Assembly: GCF_037042905.1 (NCBI RefSeq)
Contig: NC_087253.1
Span: 11,203,001-11,267,000 of the forward strand
Source: Lytechinus pictus
Lineage: Eukaryota; Echinodermata; Echinoidea; Temnopleuroida; Toxopneustidae
Direction of reading: 5' to 3'
DNA length: 64,000 nt
Below, piece by piece: positions 38,061 through 51,886 of the stretch. The translations under genes and the position numbers were made by a program. Position 1 is the first letter of the stretch, and the number at the start of each line of letters is the position of its first letter. A model generated the notes under the pieces. The model made no database searches. It was given only the letters and a program-made list of their open reading frames with translations, and was not told where the DNA came from.

Positions 38061-41000
38061 TTATTGCGCGTTGGTATCATCACCACATGATGCAACCTGT
38101 TTTGGATTTAATAAATTCATCCCTGAAGAAGGTCTATGACCGAAAATTTGGAAGATTATGTCTCCTCACGGCGTTTCTATTAAGTCTTCATTTGTTTCTA
38201 TATATATATATATTGTCATTTTGCGCTTTGAAATTGGGGTTTTTAACAAGATAGAGCTTTATAAAGAAGTCTCGGGAACGCCATTAGGCTGCAAAGTCAA
38301 ACCTCTTTCCCGATCAAAACAATTTGCGGGGCAACCAGTCCTTGCCAGCAAATGTATTCCAATTGATTTATCAGTCAAAAATACATACCCCTTCCATGTT
38401 CCAAATAAAATTCAATTCTTCCCGGCTGTGAATGGACAGTATGTTTGCTCGTCTTCCGGATATTTTGACGCCACGACAATTCGATAGGGCCGTCTCGAAT
38501 ATAGCCGTCTCAGAGAAGTAGCCGTAACAGCTCCCTCGAAAATAGATCCAAGAATCTGGACAAGTCCAGGCTAATTAAGTTTGAAAGAAACGGTGAAGGC
38601 TGGTCAGTAAGAGTCCTTGAGATATCAACTAATCACATGCATGCATGGCACCAGGCAAAAGTCTTCAGAAAACGGATGAAATACTATGGAAAGGTGCTTG
38701 AAATAACGCCATGGCTGGACCCGAACATACCTCCTTCAGTCTTAAAGGAGAGAGTCAGAACCGGTGATTACTAGGGATTTATAAATATAGGGTGCATCGC
38801 CTTGTCTGCCCCATTGGCGGCGGAAGTCTAAAAATTTAGGGGGGGACCACCAAAAATGTTTGACAAGCCAAATAAAAGGTTACAAATTATCAAATTTTAG
38901 GGGGAGGCCGACAAAAAAAAATTGACAAGCCAAAAAAAAAAAATTTAGGGATGGACACGTCCCCCCCCCCGTCCCACCCGCTTCCCCCCCCCCGTCCCAC
39001 CCGCTTCCGCCGCCTATGGCCTGCCCCACCCCCAAAAAAATATTAAATAAATAAATTAATTTTAAAAAACCCACAAAAACCACTGGCGTATTCATTTTAT
39101 ACCGATTTCCGAAATTCTCCCAATCTTCCCAAAACCAGAAGTTTTCAACCTCAATATTGGTCGAATCGACAAATCATTTCCTTCCCAAGAATCTGACTTT
39201 AAAAAGGTCGTTATGCCTAGTCTCCAGAACAGGAATTCAGTTACTTCTTTCTTAGGCTTATAAAAAAAAAATTTGGCGGATCTCCCACGAATGGGGTGCT
39301 TCCCGCCCTTCCCCTGATCTCCGGATCAGCTACAACTATAGACCTACCACAAACCGGTCCATAATATCCCGACCGGCAGCTGCACTCAAATCCATCAAGT
39401 GTATCCACACAGCTACCTCCATTCAGACAAGGTGATGACAGGCAATCTACGGGTGAGTTAAAAAAAATTACATTTCGCAATCTTTAATTGTTGGATCTTT
39501 AGGGGTCTTTATCAAAAAGGTATATTTTGGGGTGCCAAGCTCGAAATGTAATCAATTGTCCTGAAATTTCGATTATTACTCTGGGTTTTCTAAATATGTG
39601 GGCTCATGACCTGGTCCTCAACTTTCCCTAAAATTGGAATATGCAGTTTAGGCCGATTTTCGAAATCTTGCTCCCCATCTGGCTCTAAAGAACAAGAAAC
39701 TTTAGTGCAAGTTGTGGTAGGGATTTAAATTGATTTTAATAATAGTCTGTCTCTGTATATAGATAAAAAATATATATATTGCCAAAGGATTTTGGACGAA
39801 TCTGTTTCATATCTTTGATGCATGTTGGTAAAAAAATATATATCTATGCTGGGCAATTATTGTCCAATTGAGCAAATTTATTTCCCAATTATTAGTTTTA
39901 TTACCCAATTTGGACCCTTTTTTGCCCTACCTTTTTAAAAGTGTATTCTTTTCTATCGCCATCGATGGCTATCCAATTTTATTTCTTAATTATCATTGGG
40001 TAATTAAGTTTCATGAAGAATTAAAAAATATCTCACTGATTTTTAAAATGATCACATTTGTGAATAAGAACCAAAGTTCTGATTGTCATTCTGGTAAATT
40101 GCCACTTGGTCTACGTCAGTATCGATTATTTTTGCAATTTAATCTTATTAATTGGAGCCCATACATCATTGTCTGATCTCCAGTTAGGTTCTCATCATCA
40201 CCATCACCATCATCATTATTACCATCTGAATCAAAATTATCACCATCACCATCATCATTACCACCACATGATGTTGGTGATTATGATGATGATGCTTTAC
40301 GACCGCAGTCATCATCATCAAAATATTATACTACCATATATTACTATCATTATTATTATTATTATTGCTATTATAATTATTATAATTGTTGTTGGTAATA
40401 TTATTATTATTATTCGATAAAAAAATACCTGGCTGTTTACAAATCAGTTTGTGAGTGAGAACCCGATCGAACTCAGGTGGCAACCGAATGTCTTCATCGG
40501 ATACCCTCTTCGGAACCAGTTGGATGGTGTCACCATTGTCCAAGACAGAGAAACCACAGGATAGTGACGTAAAGGGGCATTCCTCCGGAATCCCATCAGC
40601 TATGGAGGCGACAATAAAAGCTGGACATCGAAATAAATCGGTAAAAAATTGTTTAAAATTGTTTAAAATGTTTATACGCTTATGGAATATTGTTGATAAA
40701 TAATAAGTCATTGAGTTATTAGGATATTTCGGATATTTTTCCATATTTGCTGCGCTCGACCCATGGGGGGATGAATGTGTACCCGCTTGGAATTTAATTC
40801 TTAAGTTAGATACACCCCGGGGGGGGGTCAAATATATTGCTGTACGTATGCGGGACCCCCCGCCCCCCCCCCCCCCCCAAAAAAAAAAAAAAAAAAAAAA
40901 AAAAAACGCGTTTAAACTGGTGGGTTTTTTCACTTTTGGACGGGGGGCGCGCGTGCACTCGTTAAGAGTGTCAAAGACTGGTCAGTGGTCAATCGCGGGG

Positions 41001-44000
41001 TCAAACGTATTTAGGGTATGTTTTATGGGTATAATTTGGTCACGCATGTGTACAGCAACACATTTGACTGCCCCATCCCCCAAGTGCCGGAAAGAATCTT
41101 GGGCTATTTAAAGGGACTAAAGCAAAGGTGATTGCGTCTTCGAATAGCCAACTAGATAAACGGCTTTTTTAAAAGCTTTATAAAAATTATGTCATTATTA
41201 CATTACTATGGACTTTCCCGAGCTAAATATCAGTCATAGTTTTTTTTTCTGCGGTGCCCGCTGTCATGTAATGAAGATTGATAATGACTGGGTTCTACTG
41301 GAACTATCCCAATACTTGGGCTAGTCTTACAAGGGTTACAACAGTTTCAAATCAAACTAAAAATGCAATCGATCGAAATGTCCCTTATCTATAATAGCTT
41401 ATACAAGGATTTAGATCTGTCGATCTTGCATGATCGCAATTTGGATTCAGTTCGAATCCATCGTATTTCTTTCCGAGACGGTGGTCAAGAAGTTCTTGAA
41501 CAAAAGTGAGAAATAAAACTGCAGGACTTACCATAAAATACCAGGAAAATGGCAAGAAAATAACGCTTTTCAGTCCCAAGCGTCATTTTTAAAGGACAAG
41601 TCCACCACAACAAAAAGTTGTTTTGAATAAAGAGAAAAATCCAACAAGCACAACGCTAGCTGAAAATTTCATCAAAATCGGATGTAAACTAAAAAAGTTA
41701 TGACATTTTTTAATTTCGCTTAATTTTATAAAACAGTGTTATATTATATGCACATCCTGGTCTGTATGCAAATGAGGGAATTGATGATGTCATCCACTCA
41801 CTACTTCTTTTGTATTTTATTATATGAAATATGAATTATTATAATTTTCCCCTTTTTGTCATGTGAAAGAAAGTTTTGTTTCTCTCTGAACATGTGGAAT
41901 TACCATAATTTTAACATTTTATGGTTCCCTAATGTCAAATTTGTTGAAATTGAAATATTGTGTAATTCAAACAATAAAAAAACAAAATACATAGTAAGTG
42001 AGGGACATCATCGACTCTCTCATTTGCATGTTGCTGACTTGTGCATATAACTAGTTTGTGAAAAATAAGCGAAACTTTAAAAATTGCATAACATTCTTTT
42101 TTTACATCCAATTTTGATGAAATTTTCAGCGTTATGCTAGTTGGATTTTTCTCAATTGATTCAAATCTACATTTTCAGGGGTGGACTTGACCTTTAAAGC
42201 CGCTGCGATATAGCGGGAGAATAACAGGTCGGACGGTTAATGAGCTACACTCAAAGAGATCCTGATCAAGTACCCCAACCAACTAATTAAAAATGTTGTT
42301 CATTAGGTTTGAAGAGGAATAAATATGTTAAACTTTGAACAGTAATGGATTATTATTAATACTGTAGTATGATACATGATTATTGTATTGTGTTTCGTAA
42401 AACCAAGGTGATGTTTGCGCTTTCTTTTTCATTTGTTGCTTGTAAATGGCAATTAATCAACTGAAGTGCGCATCAAAAAGAAAAGGGGCATCATGGATGG
42501 AATGAGGGCAGTGGCGTACCCAGGATTTTTCAAAGGAGGGGGGGCAAATTCGTCTGCCAAAATATTTGACAAGCAAAAAAAAAAGGTCTTCAACCACAAA
42601 AAAAGGATTTCGTACCAGAAAAAGAATTGACAAGCAAAAAAAAAGTATTCAAGTTCAAAAGAGGGGGCAACTTGTGGCTCGTCAGGGATCAGTTGTGACT
42701 CGTCGGGGGGGGGGGGGGGGAGGGGCAAGGGTACGTCCCTTGCATGAGTTGTGACTCGTCAGGGGGGGGGGGAAGTCTGCCCCCCCCCCCTTAGGTACGC
42801 TAGTGAATGAGGGTCTACTTTTCAGGTTATTCTATGACGTTATATTCTTAGAAATCTATCCTAAGTTTTGAGTTCGTTTTGTAGCTTATGGTTTGGTTAA
42901 AATTATAATATCAATATGCATAATATGTATTTTTGAGTTGCTAAGCCCCGATGATTTATTATTCATGCAATCATTTTTCAAAGAATTAAACGTATTTTCA
43001 TTTTATTTATATAATCACGGTAGCCTGCTTTCAGCTGAAAGCTGCTAGTCAGCAAGGTCGTGAACAATGCAAAATGATACAAAAATTAAAATGAGTTTAC
43101 AAAAATGATAACAACAAAAACTAATATAACAATGCATGAAAATAATGCAAAAATTAGAAAAATTAAAACTCAAGTTTTAAAAGCTGGACATCAAAATAAA
43201 TCGGTATAAAAAATGTTTAAAATGGTTTATACGCTTATGGAATATTGTTGATAAAAAATATTTCATTGAGTTATTCGGATATTTTTCCATATCTGCTGCG
43301 CTCGACCCATCAGGGGGAATGAAAGTGTACCCTCTTGGAATTCAATCCTTAAGTTAGATACACCCCCGAGGGGGGTCAAATATATTGCTGTACATATGTG
43401 GGACCCCCCCCCCAAAAAAAAAAAAAAAAAAGTTTAAACTGGTGTTTTTTCAGTTTTTGGACGGGGGCGCGCGTGCACTCGTTAAGAATGTCAAAGACAC
43501 CGATATTCAAGAAAAGGGGTGGTTTTGAAAGACTGGTCAGTGGTCAATCGCGGGGTCAAACATATTTAGGGTATGTTCTTTTCTCCAAAACTTATTCTTT
43601 TCAAGACTATCCAAGCGTGCTTAGGGTAAGTTTTATGGAAATAATTTGGTCACGCATGTGTAGAGCAATACTTATGACTGCCCCCCCCCCCAAGTGCCGG
43701 AAAGCATCTTGGGCTAACGGGACTAAAGCAAAGGTGATTGCGTCTTCGAATAGCCAACTAAAAGCTTTATAAAAAAAAAAAACATGTCATTATTACATTC
43801 CTATGGACTTTGTCGAGGTAAATATCAGTCATAGTTTTTTTTTTCTGCGGTGCTCGCTGTCATGTAATGTTTGGAACAAGTAGAACAAATATTGGTGAAG
43901 ATTGATAATGACAGGATTCTTCTGGAACGATCCCAATCCTGGGGCTAAAATATAGTCTTACAAGGGTTACGACAGTTTCAAATCAAACTCAAAATGCAAT

Positions 44001-47000
44001 CGATCTAAATGTCCCTTTTCTATAATACTAGTAGCTAGTAGATCTGTCGATCTTGCATGATATCGCATTTTGGATTTAATTCGAATCCATCGTATTTCTT
44101 TCTGAGACGGTGGTCAAGAAGTTCTTGGACAAAAGTGCGAAATAACTGCAGGACTTACCACAAAATACCAGGAAAATGGCAAGAAAATAACCCTTTCCAG
44201 TCCCAAGCGTCATGTTTAAAGCCGCAGCGATATAGCGGGAGAATTGGCACCTTTCGCAATCCTCACGGACGCTAATATTAGGGTCCCCTAACACAAAAGT
44301 TAACGCTTAATCATACACTTGATTTTTAAAGATTGATTGTACATTATAGTCAATAGAATCAAGCGTAGAAAACTGCTCTACAATCAATGCTAAGCTTTGT
44401 GTTACAGGGGGGTTACAGGCCCTACAAATCTGCTTTTCGTGTGCAAAATTCTTTCCCGCGACACCCGCACCATACATGCATGTACATTACGACTGATGGC
44501 TGGTGATATTCGAAATGCAGGACCTACAATAGATTATGACATGGATAAGAAAGTGGTTTTTCAAACAAATCGAGTACATATTGAGTGAGGAAAAAGGTTA
44601 CTGAATTAAGGCTTAGATATGGATCATTACAGTCCATCGAATCGATATTGCATTTAATGTGGATTATTGGTGGATCTCTGGCAATTGATTCCATGTGTCA
44701 AATCATCTATCCAGCCGAAACCATTTCGCATGTGTTGATTATGTACAAAGCATGTATACGTCGATCTGAACACGTACCAGCCGTTTTTCCGTTTTTTTTC
44801 TTTTGTTTACTCCTACACAAACGATATGCTTCTAGCACACAATGTAATGGGCATTATGTTTTACTTTCTCCAGAAATGGGGGATTAGATTCGAATTCCCG
44901 GGGGACCACTTCCATTGATGAGTGGATACCAGGCACGACCATGCGGTTTCGGAAAGCACCCTAAACAAGGGAAGCAAGGCTTTTCCAGATTATGAAAATG
45001 CATCTCTTAACAAGTATTTAGCTTGTGAAACCTTACAAGTATTGAAAACATATCCTCCTTTTCAGTATTTTAAACATCGTTTTTGACACCCTTATAACGT
45101 TACATAGGCCTATACGTAACGTACTTGACCACTCTTTCCCTTTTTACGCGTGGTCGCGCCTGGTATCCACTCTTTAATGGAAGTGGACCCCCGGGCGGCC
45201 TCTCGAGCTCTGGGAGGAACCAAATGTGGCTTTGGAAAGTCGTCCTAAATCGGATATATCGCTGTTACCATAGTAGCAACCAGAATATTAGAACACGAAA
45301 CGCAGATTGAATGTTTCCGTTCCATATGCGAAACGAAAAAAATCTCATGTCACACAATTCAAATTGCAGGACAGAGTTTTACGACCATGACGACGGGCCC
45401 AAAAGTCTCTTCCAAAATCAACTACCGTCGCAAATAAGCGTTCGCGTTCTCCAACGAAAGGTCGGGAATAACAAGTCGAACGGTTGGTGAGCCACGCTGA
45501 AATTATTCCTGATTAAAGGGAAATGAAACCTTTGGAACAAGTAGGCTTGTGTCGAAAATCAAAGAATAAGAACAAAGAAAGTTTGAGAAAAATCGGACAA
45601 ATAATGAGAAAGTTCTGAGCATTTGAATATTGCAATCACTAATGCTATGGTGATCCTCCCATTGGCAATGCGACAAGGATGTGTGATGTCACATGTGAAC
45701 AACTTTCCCTTTGATGTACTATAAAATACCCTCAAAATTTCTCTTTTTGCTTTTTCTTATGGTGATACAAACTCTTTATCCATGATGTATTCTTTAAATA
45801 TCTGTATTACATGCCCTCCTTTAGAAATAACACATAATCTACTGATAGATGTGATAAAAAAGGCAATTTAAGTGAAATATATACTAAGGTAATGGGGAGA
45901 GTTGTTCAAAAGTGACATCACACATCTTTGTCGCATTGCCAATTTGAGGATCTCCATAGCATTAGTGATCGCAATATTCAAATGCTCATAACTTTCTCAT
46001 TATTTGTCCGATTTTTCTCAAACTTTCGTTGATCTGTTTCTTCGATTTTTCTGTTTTCACACAAGCTATATTGTACCCCAAGTGCCCCAACCAACTAATT
46101 AAACATTTTGTTCGTTAGGTTGAAATGAAAATAGATATGTTAAACGGTGAACAGCAATGGAATACCATTAATAGTATGATACATGATTATGGTATTGTGT
46201 TTCGTAATGAAACCAAGGTGATACTTACTTTTTTTCCTACGTTGATTGTAAATAGTAATCAACTGGACTGCGCATCAGAAAGTGCATGTTTTTTTGGTTA
46301 TAAGGGTAGAGGCTTCGTGGAATGAGGGTCTACTTAAAAAAAAAGATCGAATTATTCTATGACGTTATATTCTTAGAAATCTATCTATATTCTTAGAAAT
46401 CAATCGCGGGGTCAAACGTATTTAGGGTATGTTGATTTTTCCAAAGCTTATTCTTTTTAAGACTTTCCAAGCATGTTTAGGGTATGTTTTATGGAAATAA
46501 TTTGGTCACGCAGGTGTACAGCAATACATTTGACTGCCCCCTCCCCAAGTGCCGGAAAGAATTTTGGGCTAAAGCAGCGCTTCTCAACTTTTTTTTACTC
46601 GAGGACCACTTTGAATTTCAATTTTTTTTCGAGGCCCACCTACCAAAATTTTAAGAAAGCGATATGACTACTTGTCTTGACTCAAAGATAGACAATGATT
46701 ATAATGAACATATTTGTGCGTATAACTTTCAGTAGCCCGGCCTTTGAGCCCCTCCTCCAAACATATACAACCATGACAACATAACAACTTAATAACAAGA
46801 ATACTAAATACCTTTAACATTCGACACATTGCTTAAGGTTTTGCATCACTGCCAGCCATGATGAATCAAAATTTAATGTATTCAGGGTCATATTTTCTTA
46901 CAGTTACATTCAGGGACTTTTAAATTTGTTTCCTCCCTCGCTCTTTTAAATCGCTTTAAAAAAGGTCCATTTTGATGAAAGTAATTTTTCGTGAAATTTG

Positions 47001-48156
47001 AACACAAAGCCCTGAAGCACGTTCGAAAGAGCTTACGATAGCTGGCCTCTGCATTTATATTTATTTGTTATTGTTTACATGAATTATGTCTATATCTACT
47101 CAACTACTATACAATTGTCACCTTTGTAACTTGGTCATTATGTATGTTTGATGTTATATCATTGTTATAAATTTGTAATTTTTTATTTATTAATAAATGC
47201 AGAAATACCTGCTTAAAAAAAAAAACAGTTCAAGTACTAACTGCATTCGCAAAGGTCCGATAAATGGGCGACAATTAACTAAATTAAATTCTACACAATA
47301 TGCAAAAATGATGAGGTTCACATCAAAGTTAGATCGAAACCATCATACTGTGTATGCATATTGCAACATGCATAAAGCAATATGCTCTAGCTTTGTTTGA
47401 CCCACGTAGAGCGATCAAACATAACATATTCGGGCTGTCGGACAGGTCCAGGGGGGGTGTTTCATAAAGAGTCGTTCGTAAGTTAAGAGCGACTTTAAGA
47501 ACGACTGGTGAACCTTTCTTGTAGTAAATGGTATATTGAATTGGCGATGCTTTAGCGCGTAAGAAGGGTTCACCAGTCGCTGTGAAACATGCTATAGTCA
47601 TGATAGTTTTTCCTCCATTTTTTTCTTCCTCTGGAGCTTCTCGCGGCCCACCGTTTGAGAAGCGCTGGGCTAAAGGGACTAAAGCAAAGGTGATTGCGTC
47701 TTCGAATAGCCAACTAGATAAACGGCTTTTTCAAAATCTGTATAAAAATTACATTACTATGGACTTTCTCAAGCTAAATATCAGTCATAGTTTTTTTTTC
47801 TGCAGTGCCCGCTGTCATGTAATCTTTGGAAGAAGTAGATCAAATAATGACTGGATTCTTCTAGAACGGTCCTTATCCTGGGACCAACCAGTCTTACAAA
47901 GGGTTACGACAGTTTCAAATCAAACTCAAAATGCAATCGATCTAAATGTCCCTTTTCTATAATAGCTTAACTACAAGGATTTAGATCTGCCAATCTTGCG
48001 TGATTGCATTTTGGATTTAATTCGAATCCATCATATTTCTTTCTGAGACGGTGGTCAAGAAGTTCTTGAACAAAAGTGAGAAATACAACTGCAGGACTTA
48101 CCACAAAATACCAGGAAAATGGCATGAAAATAACCCTTTTCAGTACCAAGCGTCAT
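34709..48156 (-). CDS. Secreted EGF/C-type lectin, gene 2 (spliced, complete)
   Basis: Paralogue of gene 1 with the same five-exon structure: 41532-41586 (or alternative first exons 44159-44213, 48102-48156), 40429-40599, 39348-39446, 38389-38570 and 34709-34927. Every exon has the same length and phase as in gene 1, so the 726 nt frame is intact. Differences seen include Pro for Gln in the Cys3 region, Asp for Glu in the EGF (VDTL), Thr for Glu early in the lectin domain, and Ser for Arg (MCSAY). QPD is kept and WND is again WLT. It lacks the 2 kb hAT-like insertion in intron 2 and has three rather than four first exons. Expected to be secreted; ligand unknown. Confidence 0.85.
35434..35516. 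repeat. Abutting palindromes, unit 2 copy
   Basis: 58 bp palindrome with a single central mismatch (CCACGG instead of CCGCGG) abutting the perfect 26 bp palindrome at 35491-35516. Confidence 0.9.
35994..36314. mobile_element. Foldback element, complete, about 150 bp arms
   Basis: AAAGCTTCTGAGCCAATC at the left is inverted at the right, and pairing continues through GGCCCGTTTCATAAAGGAC and GGCAACTACCATGG toward a short centre with GATTGGCTGC. The inner part may be a MITE with GTTTCATAAAG ends nested in an outer inverted repeat. Confidence 0.8.
36405..36613. repeat. (TA)n microsatellite, unit 2
   Basis: Counterpart of 4237-4457 with different length and interruptions. Shorter TA runs at about 37633-37685 and 38024-38055. 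Confidence 0.95.
37789..37860 (-). tRNA. tRNA-like element, anticodon UCA, B box damaged
   Basis: Same cloverleaf as 5622-5693, but the T loop reads TTTGATT instead of TTCGATT, changing the near-invariant C of the B box (GGTTCGA to GGTTTGA). Pol III transcription of this copy is less likely. Confidence 0.45.
38389..38570 (-). CDS. Lectin gene 2 exon 4: N-terminal half of lectin domain
   Basis: 182 nt, phase 1 in and 0 out, TTAATTAG acceptor and GTATGT donor. It has the same Cys set as gene 1; SEEAIF is SETAIF here. Confidence 0.9.
39348..39446 (-). CDS. Lectin gene 2 exon 3: EGF-like domain
   Basis: 99 nt phase 1-1 exon, acceptor CACCCGTAG, donor GTAGGT. It reads [13 protein letters not shown] then [11 protein letters not shown] and [10 protein letters not shown] with six Cys. 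Intron 2 here is the ancestral, hAT-free version. Confidence 0.9.
40189..40420. repeat. (CAT)n and (TTA)n microsatellite, unit 2
   Basis: Shorter counterpart of 10172-10540, ending next to the exon 2 donor. Confidence 0.95.
40429..40599 (-). CDS. Lectin gene 2 exon 2: Cys3 region
   Basis: 171 nt, phase 1-1, acceptor CGCCTCCATAG, donor GTATTT. It reads [15 protein letters not shown] with [18 protein letters not shown]; three Cys conserved. Confidence 0.8.
41532..41586 (-). CDS. Lectin gene 2 candidate first exon 1a
   Basis: Same protein as exon 1a of gene 1 ([18 protein letters not shown]), phase 1 GTAAGT donor, and the same TTAA MITE immediately upstream (41593-42193). Confidence 0.65.
41593..42193. 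mobile_element. piggyBac-like MITE at TTAA, unit 2 copy
   Basis: TTAA at 41589-41592 and 42194-42197, ends AGGACAAGTCCACC and GGGGTGGACTTGACCT. Orthologous to 11724-12323. Confidence 0.8.
42509..42805. mobile_element. hAT-like MITE, unit 2 block A
   Basis: AATGAGGG duplication at 42501-42508 and 42806-42813; same family and site as 12649-12930. Confidence 0.85.
44159..44213 (-). CDS. Lectin gene 2 candidate first exon 1b
   Basis: [18 protein letters not shown] plus one base, phase 1, GTAAGT. Single copy in unit 2, with the 1.2 kb insertion (44244-45468) upstream as in gene 1. Confidence 0.65.
46575..47667. mobile_element. hAT-Charlie-like element, unit 2 copy
   Basis: CAGCGCTTCTCAAC ends with a perfect 8 bp duplication GGCTAAAG (46567-46574, 47668-47675). 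Longer than the unit 1 copy because a GTTTCATAAAG-type MITE is nested at about 47456-47580. Confidence 0.85.
48102..48156 (-). CDS. Lectin gene 2 candidate first exon 1d (intact upstream)
   Basis: [18 protein letters not shown] plus one base, phase 1, GTAAGT. A His replaces Leu in the hydrophobic core (YFHAIF), which may weaken the signal peptide. The upstream sequence is uninterrupted by transposons, as at 20965. Confidence 0.65.
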
Positions 48157-48469
48157 TTTTAAAGTCGCTGCGATATAGCGGGAGAATAACAAGTCGGACG
48201 CTTTATGAGCTACACTCAAAGAGATCCCGATCCCTACTTATTAAAATTTTGTTCATTAGGTTTGAAGAGGAGTAGATATGTTAAACATTGAACAGTAATG
48301 GATTATTATTATTACTATAGTAGTATAGTATGATACATGATTATGGTATTGTGTTTCGTAAAACCAAGGTGATGTTTGCGCTTTCTTTTTCATTTGTTGC
48401 TTGTAAATGGCAATTAATCAACTGAAGTGCGCATCAAAAAGAATAGGGGCATCATGGATGGAATGAGGG

Positions 48470-48757
48470 CAGTGGCGTACCCAGGATTCTTCAAAGGGGG
48501 GGGGGGGCAAATTCGTCCGCCAAAAAAATTGACAAGCAACAAAAAAAAGGTCTTCAACCACAAAAAAAGGATTTCGTACCAGAAAAAGAATTGACAAGCA
48601 AAAAAAAAGTCTTCAAGTTCAAAAGAGGGGGCCACTTGTGGCTCGTCAGGGATCAGTTGTGACTCGTCGGGGGGGGGGGGGGCAGGGGTACGTCCCTTGC
48701 ATAAGTTGTGACTCGTCAGGGGGGCAGTCTGCCCCCCCCCCCCTAGGTACGCTAGTG
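48470..48757. mobile_element. hAT-like MITE, unit 2 block D
   Basis: AATGAGGG duplication at 48462-48469 and 48758-48765; orthologous to 21347-21612. Confidence 0.85.
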
Positions 48758-50254
48758 AATGAGGGTTTACTTTTCAAGAGATCAAATTATTCTATGACGT
48801 TATATTCTTAGAAATCTATCCTAAGTTTTGATTTCGTTTTGTAGCTTATGGTTTGGTTAAAATTATAATATCAATATGCATAATATGTATTTTTGAGTTG
48901 CTAAGCCCCGATGATTTATTATTCATGCAATAATTTTTCAAAGAATTAAACATATTTGCATTTTATTATATAAAATCAAGGTTAAAAAGCCTGCTTTCAG
49001 CTAAAAGCTGCTAGTCAGCAAGGTCGTGAACAATGCAAAATGATACAAAAATAAAAATGAGTTTACAAAAATAATAACAACGAAAACATAATATAACAAT
49101 ATATAAAAATAATGCAACAATTATAAGGAGTGTATATAAAGAGGACATAACTCTCAGTATGATTAATACAGCGATGCATATAATTCAATACATTTGGTTG
49201 CTTTGTCAAATTGTTTGGAATCCCTCTTTTAATGTGAGGATAAAACAAATGTGAGGACACATTCCTTGAAGAGGGGGGGGGGGGGTGTAGCGAACCCGTC
49301 CGCTACGGTGTTGGTTATAATGCATTAAACATAGACGGCGCTATTGCTTTTGGCGCGTTAAACCCACTGAACTAGAAATACGTAATTCTAGTTCAGTGGT
49401 TAAACCACTGAACTAGAAATACGTGGAAGTCGTGTTCACCCAAGCAAAACATCGCCGGCGAACTCGATAAGTCACGTGACGTATTTCCAGTTCAGTGGTT
49501 AGAACTCAATTGGTCGACGGACGCAACGCACTGCGTAAGGCAGCTCTCGGAGACTATAAATAGCGGAGTTTCGCAGTGAACCGTTCCAAGACGGAAGATG
49601 AAGGTAGAGCATGGTATAGCGATCCCCTTCAAATGTGGCGTGAAGGTGCATTATGGTAAAGCAAAGCCGCGTAACGATTTTGGTGTGGGCGGAGACATCG
49701 TTGCCATGGAAACAACAGTTTTTGAGGAAATAGCAGAGATGTCCTTGTGAGCGCTCTACCAGCTGCATTTCTTCTCCGAATATCTCCAAATGTGGCATGA
49801 AGGTCCATTAAGCAAAGCCGCCTATTGATTTTGGTGTGGGCGGAGACATCGTTGCCATGGTAACAATTTTTTTTGTCTCGCCCACCAGAGGTAAAGGCGA
49901 GACTTAGGGATCCAAATGTCGTCCGTCTGTCACAAACCTTATGACACATAACTCCATAACCGTAAGTCACTTTTCAACCATGCAAACTTGGATGGTAGAT
50001 GGACTTGGGGGACCTGCATGTTATGCTGCAGTCAGAGGTCACATGGTAAGGTCAAAGGTCATTTTCAGGTCAACGTTAAAGTTTACATGCAAGACTCTCT
50101 TATGACACGTTACTCCGCAACCGTACGTAAGTCACTTTTCAACCAATTTTTTTCAACCGTTTTTTTAACGATCATTGCTAATGTAATGGAATGAGACCAA
50201 ACGGAGATGAATTGAGCGTCAGAACACAATTTAATATAGTTATAGACCGAACGT

Positions 50255-50770
50255 TGCATCATCATAAAATCATCATCACCATGATCCATTGATCATCACC
50301 ACCATCATCACCATTATCATCACCACCATCATCATTCAGCATAATCACCACCGACAATGATTACCAAATCATCATCATAGTTATAACTAAAATCATTGCC
50401 ATCACCATCACCACCACCGCCACCATCATAATCACCATAATCGCCATCATCTTCACCAGCATCGTCGTGATCATCACCACCACCATCATCAACATCACAA
50501 CCATCATCATCATCACGATCATCACAACCATCATCACAACCATCACCATCATCTCCATGATCACCATCATCATAATCATTACCATTACCACCACCATCGC
50601 CATCAGCTTCACCAGCATCGTCGTGATCATCACCATAATTATAACAATAATCATTGCCATCACCATCATCATCACAATCTTCATAATCATCAACATAATC
50701 CCCATCACCATCATCATCATAATCATCACCATCATCATCACCATCACAATCATCTCCATCATCATCAAAT
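50255..50770. repeat. (CAT/CAC)n microsatellite, unit 2 flank
   Basis: Expanded counterpart of 30718-31085. Met-, Ile- and Thr-rich frames are artefacts. Confidence 0.95.
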
Positions 50771-51886
50771 TTATTTTGATGAAATTTTCAGTGCTTTTTC
50801 AGATGGACAATTACACTATTCAGTCAAATATCATGTGCATTCACAGCATGGGGTACTCCTTTCACACAATGCAGAAACAGAAACATCACCAACTCAAAAA
50901 CAGATTGTTGAGATAACGTACAAATGACTTTAAATACCATCTATACAGTAATGCAACTTTACAAAGAAATCTTGCCGTAGTGCTGCTACATACTTAATTA
51001 CACCATAAGAAGCCAATAGAGGGCAGCAAACAGCGAGTTACAGTTTCGCAGATTGTCAACTGATTCACATAATATACAAAAGCTCTTTCTCCCCTACATT
51101 ATCAGGGGAGTATTTCATGAAACAAATGGTCATTATTTCCACTAAAAACTGTTATAAGCTACTGAAACGCTTGCACCTGATTGGCTAAGAGCAAATCAGT
51201 CAAAGAAAATCAATGACAACTTGCTTCATGAAATACTCCACATTTGATAAGAGCCCTGGCAAGCTTCTACTACATTGAATTCAAATCACGACCCTAATGT
51301 TTGCCAGAGGTTTGCCCAACATATCATCTAAATGAATGGTTCTGATTATATCAGAGATAATCGCATGTTAAGATTTACAGAAGAGGCCTTAAATAAAGTG
51401 GTCCATTAAAATGCATGTTAATATATCACACTGCAGACAGGTAAAATATAGGCGGATAAGAGAGAAGGGGAGGGGGGGGGTTGAAAGGAACAAATTCACA
51501 CTTAATTATGGCAAGCCACGTGTGTGGCATGGAACATCAGACAAATTTAGGGTGTACCAACCATAGACAGATATAGATATTAATGAAGAAAATTGACAAA
51601 AATAATTGCTTGTTACAGGCTGTCATAGGAATAACACATCTAGAATCATGTGAACAGGAGTCCAACAATTATTGAGAAATTGATGTTTAGAACAAACATT
51701 GGGGAAAAAGCTTGCCTTTAATAGTGAAGTATTATTCTAATCATTATTTGTATTTGCACTTTCTTGCTTTTATCAAAAGGGGCTGATTGAAGGAGCTGTA
51801 ATTCTTTTTTTAAACAAATCAGTCAAATACGAGAGGTGTCAATCAATAAGGTGTGATGAGACCTAAAATGACCATTTGATATTTAC

